The translations under genes and the position numbers were made by a program. The notes under the pieces are model-generated. The model did not search any database and was not told where the DNA came from. It saw only the letters and a list, made by a program, of their open reading frames with translations. From Candidatus Flexicrinis proximus (lineage in GTDB: Bacteria; Chloroflexota; Anaerolineae; Aggregatilineales; Phototrophicaceae), in contig JADJQF010000004.1 of assembly GCA_016712885.1 (NCBI GenBank), positions 124,001 through 188,000 on the forward strand: DNA of 64,000 bases, written 5' to 3'. Shown here piece after piece: positions 61,514-64,000 of the stretch (its first letter is position 1; each line of letters begins with the position of its first letter).

Positions 61514-63997
61514 ATGAGCAGTGCTTCCATCCGGCGCGCACCTTCACGCCGTCAAAGATCCCTTCTCAACCCGCTGATTACCGCCTATCGCCAGCTTTTC
61601 GGGCCGTCCGATTGGCTGATGCTGGTCGTGACCCTCGGCCTGGTTCTCATGCCCGTCCTCACGCTCAACGCGGCAGAGTGGGAAGTCGATATGGCGGTCG
61701 TTTCGATCGTCGCGCTCTCTGGCGTCGTCCTCGGGTTTGCGATGGCGCGCAGCCACTTTAACGAGTTTATCGGCCTGCTGATGATGGCCATGACCGGTGC
61801 CGGCTTGCTGACGGTCGTGGCGGGCCTGGGCATCGAGGGCGGTACCACCGGCGTCATCACGCGCATGGTCGAGTGGTTCAACGACGCGATGACTGGCGGC
61901 ATCAATCAGGACCCGCTCGTTTTTACGATGCTGGTCGGTTTGCTGATCTGGTTCCTTGCCTATAACACCTCGTGGCACATCTTCCGCGTCGACCGTCCGT
62001 GGCGGGCGATCCTGCCGCCTGCGCTGATCATCGTCCTCAATGCCGTCTTCTACGAAGGCGATAACCCGTTCGAACTCTATCTGTTCGTCTTTCTGTTCCT
62101 TGCCCTGATCGCCCTGGCGCGGTCGGCCCTCGAGCAGCGCGAGTGGGAATGGTTCAATAACGGCGTGCGCGTTCCCAAGCGGACACGCCGCCAGTTCCTG
62201 CTTGTCGGCGGCGGGCTGGCCGGAATCATGGTCGTGCTGGCCTGGTTTGTGCCGGTCAACAGCCTCGACGAACAGCTTCAGAATTTTCAGGATTTCCTGC
62301 GCTCGGACCCCCTGGCCGAGATGAGCGAGGTCTGGAACCGCTTGTTCGCGCCGCTCAGTTCCGAAGGGCCGACCAGCGCCGATTACTATGGCGGCGACCG
62401 CCTTGAGCTGAGCGGGGCTGTACAGCTCGGCGACCAGATCATCCTTGCCATTGCCGCCCCTAACGACCGCCGCTACTACTGGCGCTCGCGTGTATTTGAT
62501 ACCTACGAGCTGGGGGCTTGGGCCAGCGCCGCCTCGATTCGCCTGACCACGCCGACCTCTCCGACTGAACTACCGCTCACGCCGGATCTCGCGCGCGTGC
62601 CGGTCAGCGCGTCCTATACCATCGGCGCGCGCAGCCTGCGCATCATCCATACCGCGCCGCAGGCCACCCGCATCGACCTGCCAACCCGCACCTTCCTGTC
62701 TTATATCACTGAAGACAAGAGTCAGGTCAACGTCGCCGCCATTCGCCCGATCAGTGTCCTGCAGCGCGGGGCGAATTACGGCGCCACCAGCCTCATGAGC
62801 GTTGCGACCGCCGACCAGCTGCGGAACGCCGGCGCAAATTACCCGGCCTGGGTCGCCACCCACCCGCAGTATCTGCGCACCACGCCGAACGTGATCAGCG
62901 AATCGGTGCGCGAACTGGCCGCCCAGATCGTCGCGGACGCCGGCGCCACCAACAATTACGACAAAGCCAAGGCTGTCGAGCGCTGGCTGCGGTCCAACAT
63001 CAGCTATAACCAGAATATCCCCAACCCGCCGTCGGGGATGGACCCCCTCGACTGGTTCCTGTTCGACCTCAAAGAGGGTTATTGCAACTACTACGCTACC
63101 GCGATGATCGTCATGCTTCGCAGCCAGAATATCCCGGCACGCATGGCCGGCGGGTTCTCGCAGGGCGCCTTTGACGCGCAGAGCGGCCAGTTTATCGTTA
63201 AAGAGAGCGACGCCCATACCTGGGTTGAAGCCTATTTCCCCGGTTATGGCTGGATCGAATTTGAGCCGACAGCCAACCAGGAGCCGCTCAACCGCGAAGG
63301 CGACGACACGTTTAATGACGGCAGTTTCAACCCGGGCCAGCTTGACCCGACCGAGACGCCGACCCCAACGCCTTCGCCGACCCTTGCGCCGACCAGCACG
63401 CCCACCTTGCCGCCGGCCACCGAATCGCCGACTCCGACCCTTGCCAGCGATCAGCTGCCCGAAAACACCACCGAGCCGCCCACCGCGACTCCCAGCCCTT
63501 CTCCTACTCCCACGCCGACCGCCACGCCGGTCATTCTCCCCACCGCGCCCTCGCCGGTTGCGCCGGAGCCGCGCAGCGTCCTCGATATGCTGCTGCCGGC
63601 GCTAGGGCTGGTCCTCGGGCTGGTTGTACTGCTGCTGCTGCTCATAGCGGCGCTCTGGTTGGTATATTGGTGGTGGGAATGGCGCGGCCTGCGGGGCTTA
63701 AGCCCGATCAGCCGTGCCTATGCCCGGCTTGAGCGCTACCTTGGACTGATCGGTATACGCTTTGCTCCGCAGCTGACGCCGGAAGAACGCCGCCGCGAAA
63801 CCATGCGGCAGCTTCCCGGCTCTGAACGTCCCGTCACCTCGATTACCCGGCTGTACGCGGCGGAACGCTACGGACGCGCGGAGCAGGTCGATAACGATGC
63901 GGCGCGCGATCAGGCGGAGACCGCCTGGAGCGATGCGCGCAGCAGCATCTTAAAGCGCTGGCGCAAAAAATTCATGTTCTGGAATCGGCGCGACTGA
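61514..63997 (+). CDS. TgpA-like transglutaminase-domain membrane protein
   Basis: 827 residues. N-terminal block of about six to seven membrane helices (about 30-245), an extracytoplasmic domain, then a transglutaminase-like core: catalytic Cys about 525 in LKEGYCNYYATAM, His about 568 in SDAHTWVEAY, and FEPT. A Pro/Thr-rich stalk (about 615-680) leads to a last membrane helix (about 695-720) and a cytoplasmic DUF4129-like tail. Such proteins usually sit beside MoxR ATPase and DUF58 genes. The stop TGA overlaps an ATG (63997-63999) at the window edge, so a coupled downstream gene probably follows. TACAAT box near 61482. Confidence 0.88.
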   Translation: MSSASIRRAPSRRQRSLLNPLITAYRQLFGPSDWLMLVVTLGLVLMPVLTLNAAEWEVDMAVVSIVALSGVVLGFAMARSHFNEFIGLLMMAMTGAGLLTVVAGLGIEGGTTGVITRMVEWFNDAMTGGINQDPLVFTMLVGLLIWFLAYNTSWHIFRVDRPWRAILPPALIIVLNAVFYEGDNPFELYLFVFLFLALIALARSALEQREWEWFNNGVRVPKRTRRQFLLVGGGLAGIMVVLAWFVPVNSLDEQLQNFQDFLRSDPLAEMSEVWNRLFAPLSSEGPTSADYYGGDRLELSGAVQLGDQIILAIAAPNDRRYYWRSRVFDTYELGAWASAASIRLTTPTSPTELPLTPDLARVPVSASYTIGARSLRIIHTAPQATRIDLPTRTFLSYITEDKSQVNVAAIRPISVLQRGANYGATSLMSVATADQLRNAGANYPAWVATHPQYLRTTPNVISESVRELAAQIVADAGATNNYDKAKAVERWLRSNISYNQNIPNPPSGMDPLDWFLFDLKEGYCNYYATAMIVMLRSQNIPARMAGGFSQGAFDAQSGQFIVKESDAHTWVEAYFPGYGWIEFEPTANQEPLNREGDDTFNDGSFNPGQLDPTETPTPTPSPTLAPTSTPTLPPATESPTPTLASDQLPENTTEPPTATPSPSPTPTPTATPVILPTAPSPVAPEPRSVLDMLLPALGLVLGLVVLLLLLIAALWLVYWWWEWRGLRGLSPISRAYARLERYLGLIGIRFAPQLTPEERRRETMRQLPGSERPVTSITRLYAAERYGRAEQVDNDAARDQAETAWSDARSSILKRWRKKFMFWNRRD

Positions 63998-64000
63998 TGA

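Overview
The window looks like a chromosomal segment of a Chloroflexota bacterium, probably an Anaerolineae relative. This is an inference from gene content and style: about 60 % GC; the conserved trio of MSMEG_4193-type histidine phosphatase, DUF3090 and SCO1664-family protein; a CSLREA-motif secreted protein; a DUF6062-like protein; many TolB-like and secreted proteins with Pro/Thr linkers; and GTG/TTG starts. There are no rRNA or tRNA genes, no CRISPR array and no recognisable transposase or integrase. One RNA gene, RNase P RNA (rnpB), is clear at 19050-19411.

Layout. 1-8.6 kb: an HtrA protease running off the left edge, PAP2 and NUDIX genes, the phosphatase/DUF3090/SCO1664 operon, two tandem SUMF1-fold genes behind a striking LexA-box-like array, and a split STAND ATPase + TPR pair. 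8.7-14.3 kb: a cyclic-nucleotide-binding/bPH2 membrane protein, a membrane-anchored SUMF1 protein, a cupin, and an AT-rich island of two secreted proteins flanked by a 32-bp direct repeat. 14.3-19.4 kb: a P-loop kinase, a threonine synthase fused to a response-regulator receiver domain, a CPA2 antiporter with USP domains, and rnpB. 19.6-25.3 kb: a frameshifted SRPBCC gene, a methyltransferase, and an envelope glycan operon (acidic membrane protein, GT4, GT9-GT26 fusion). 25.5-36.4 kb: secreted metallopeptidase, CSLREA protein (frameshifted), ABC exporter, HtrA, RdgB, histidine kinase, secreted protein. 36.9-48.4 kb: leuS, multi-PAS kinase, GT-C membrane protein, a duplicated SWIM-like protein behind a leader-peptide/terminator attenuator, EamA transporter, and secreted/membrane proteins. 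48.6-64 kb: DUF6062-like protein, 3'(2'),5'-bisphosphate nucleotidase, alkaline-phosphatase-superfamily hydrolase, two paralogous secreted proteins, kynureninase-like enzyme, ferredoxin, HEAT protein, lipA, two methyltransferases, ArsR-type regulator, TolB-like protein and a TgpA-like transglutaminase.

The most distinctive non-coding feature is a dispersed intergenic element of about 150 bp made of five consecutive hairpins. Ten copies in various states of decay are seen here, nearly all 10-45 nt from a stop codon, and the central hairpin keeps its pairing while its sequence changes. Other unusual points are the threonine synthase-receiver fusion, the attenuator leader at 45.2-45.4 kb, the triple CGAAC-N4-GTTCG-like array at 4.22 kb, and a homopolymer in a promoter spacer at 36.41 kb. 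Three genes carry single-base frameshifts in G/C runs, so either sequencing error or recent decay must be kept in mind. All calls come from reading the sequence; no database search was run.
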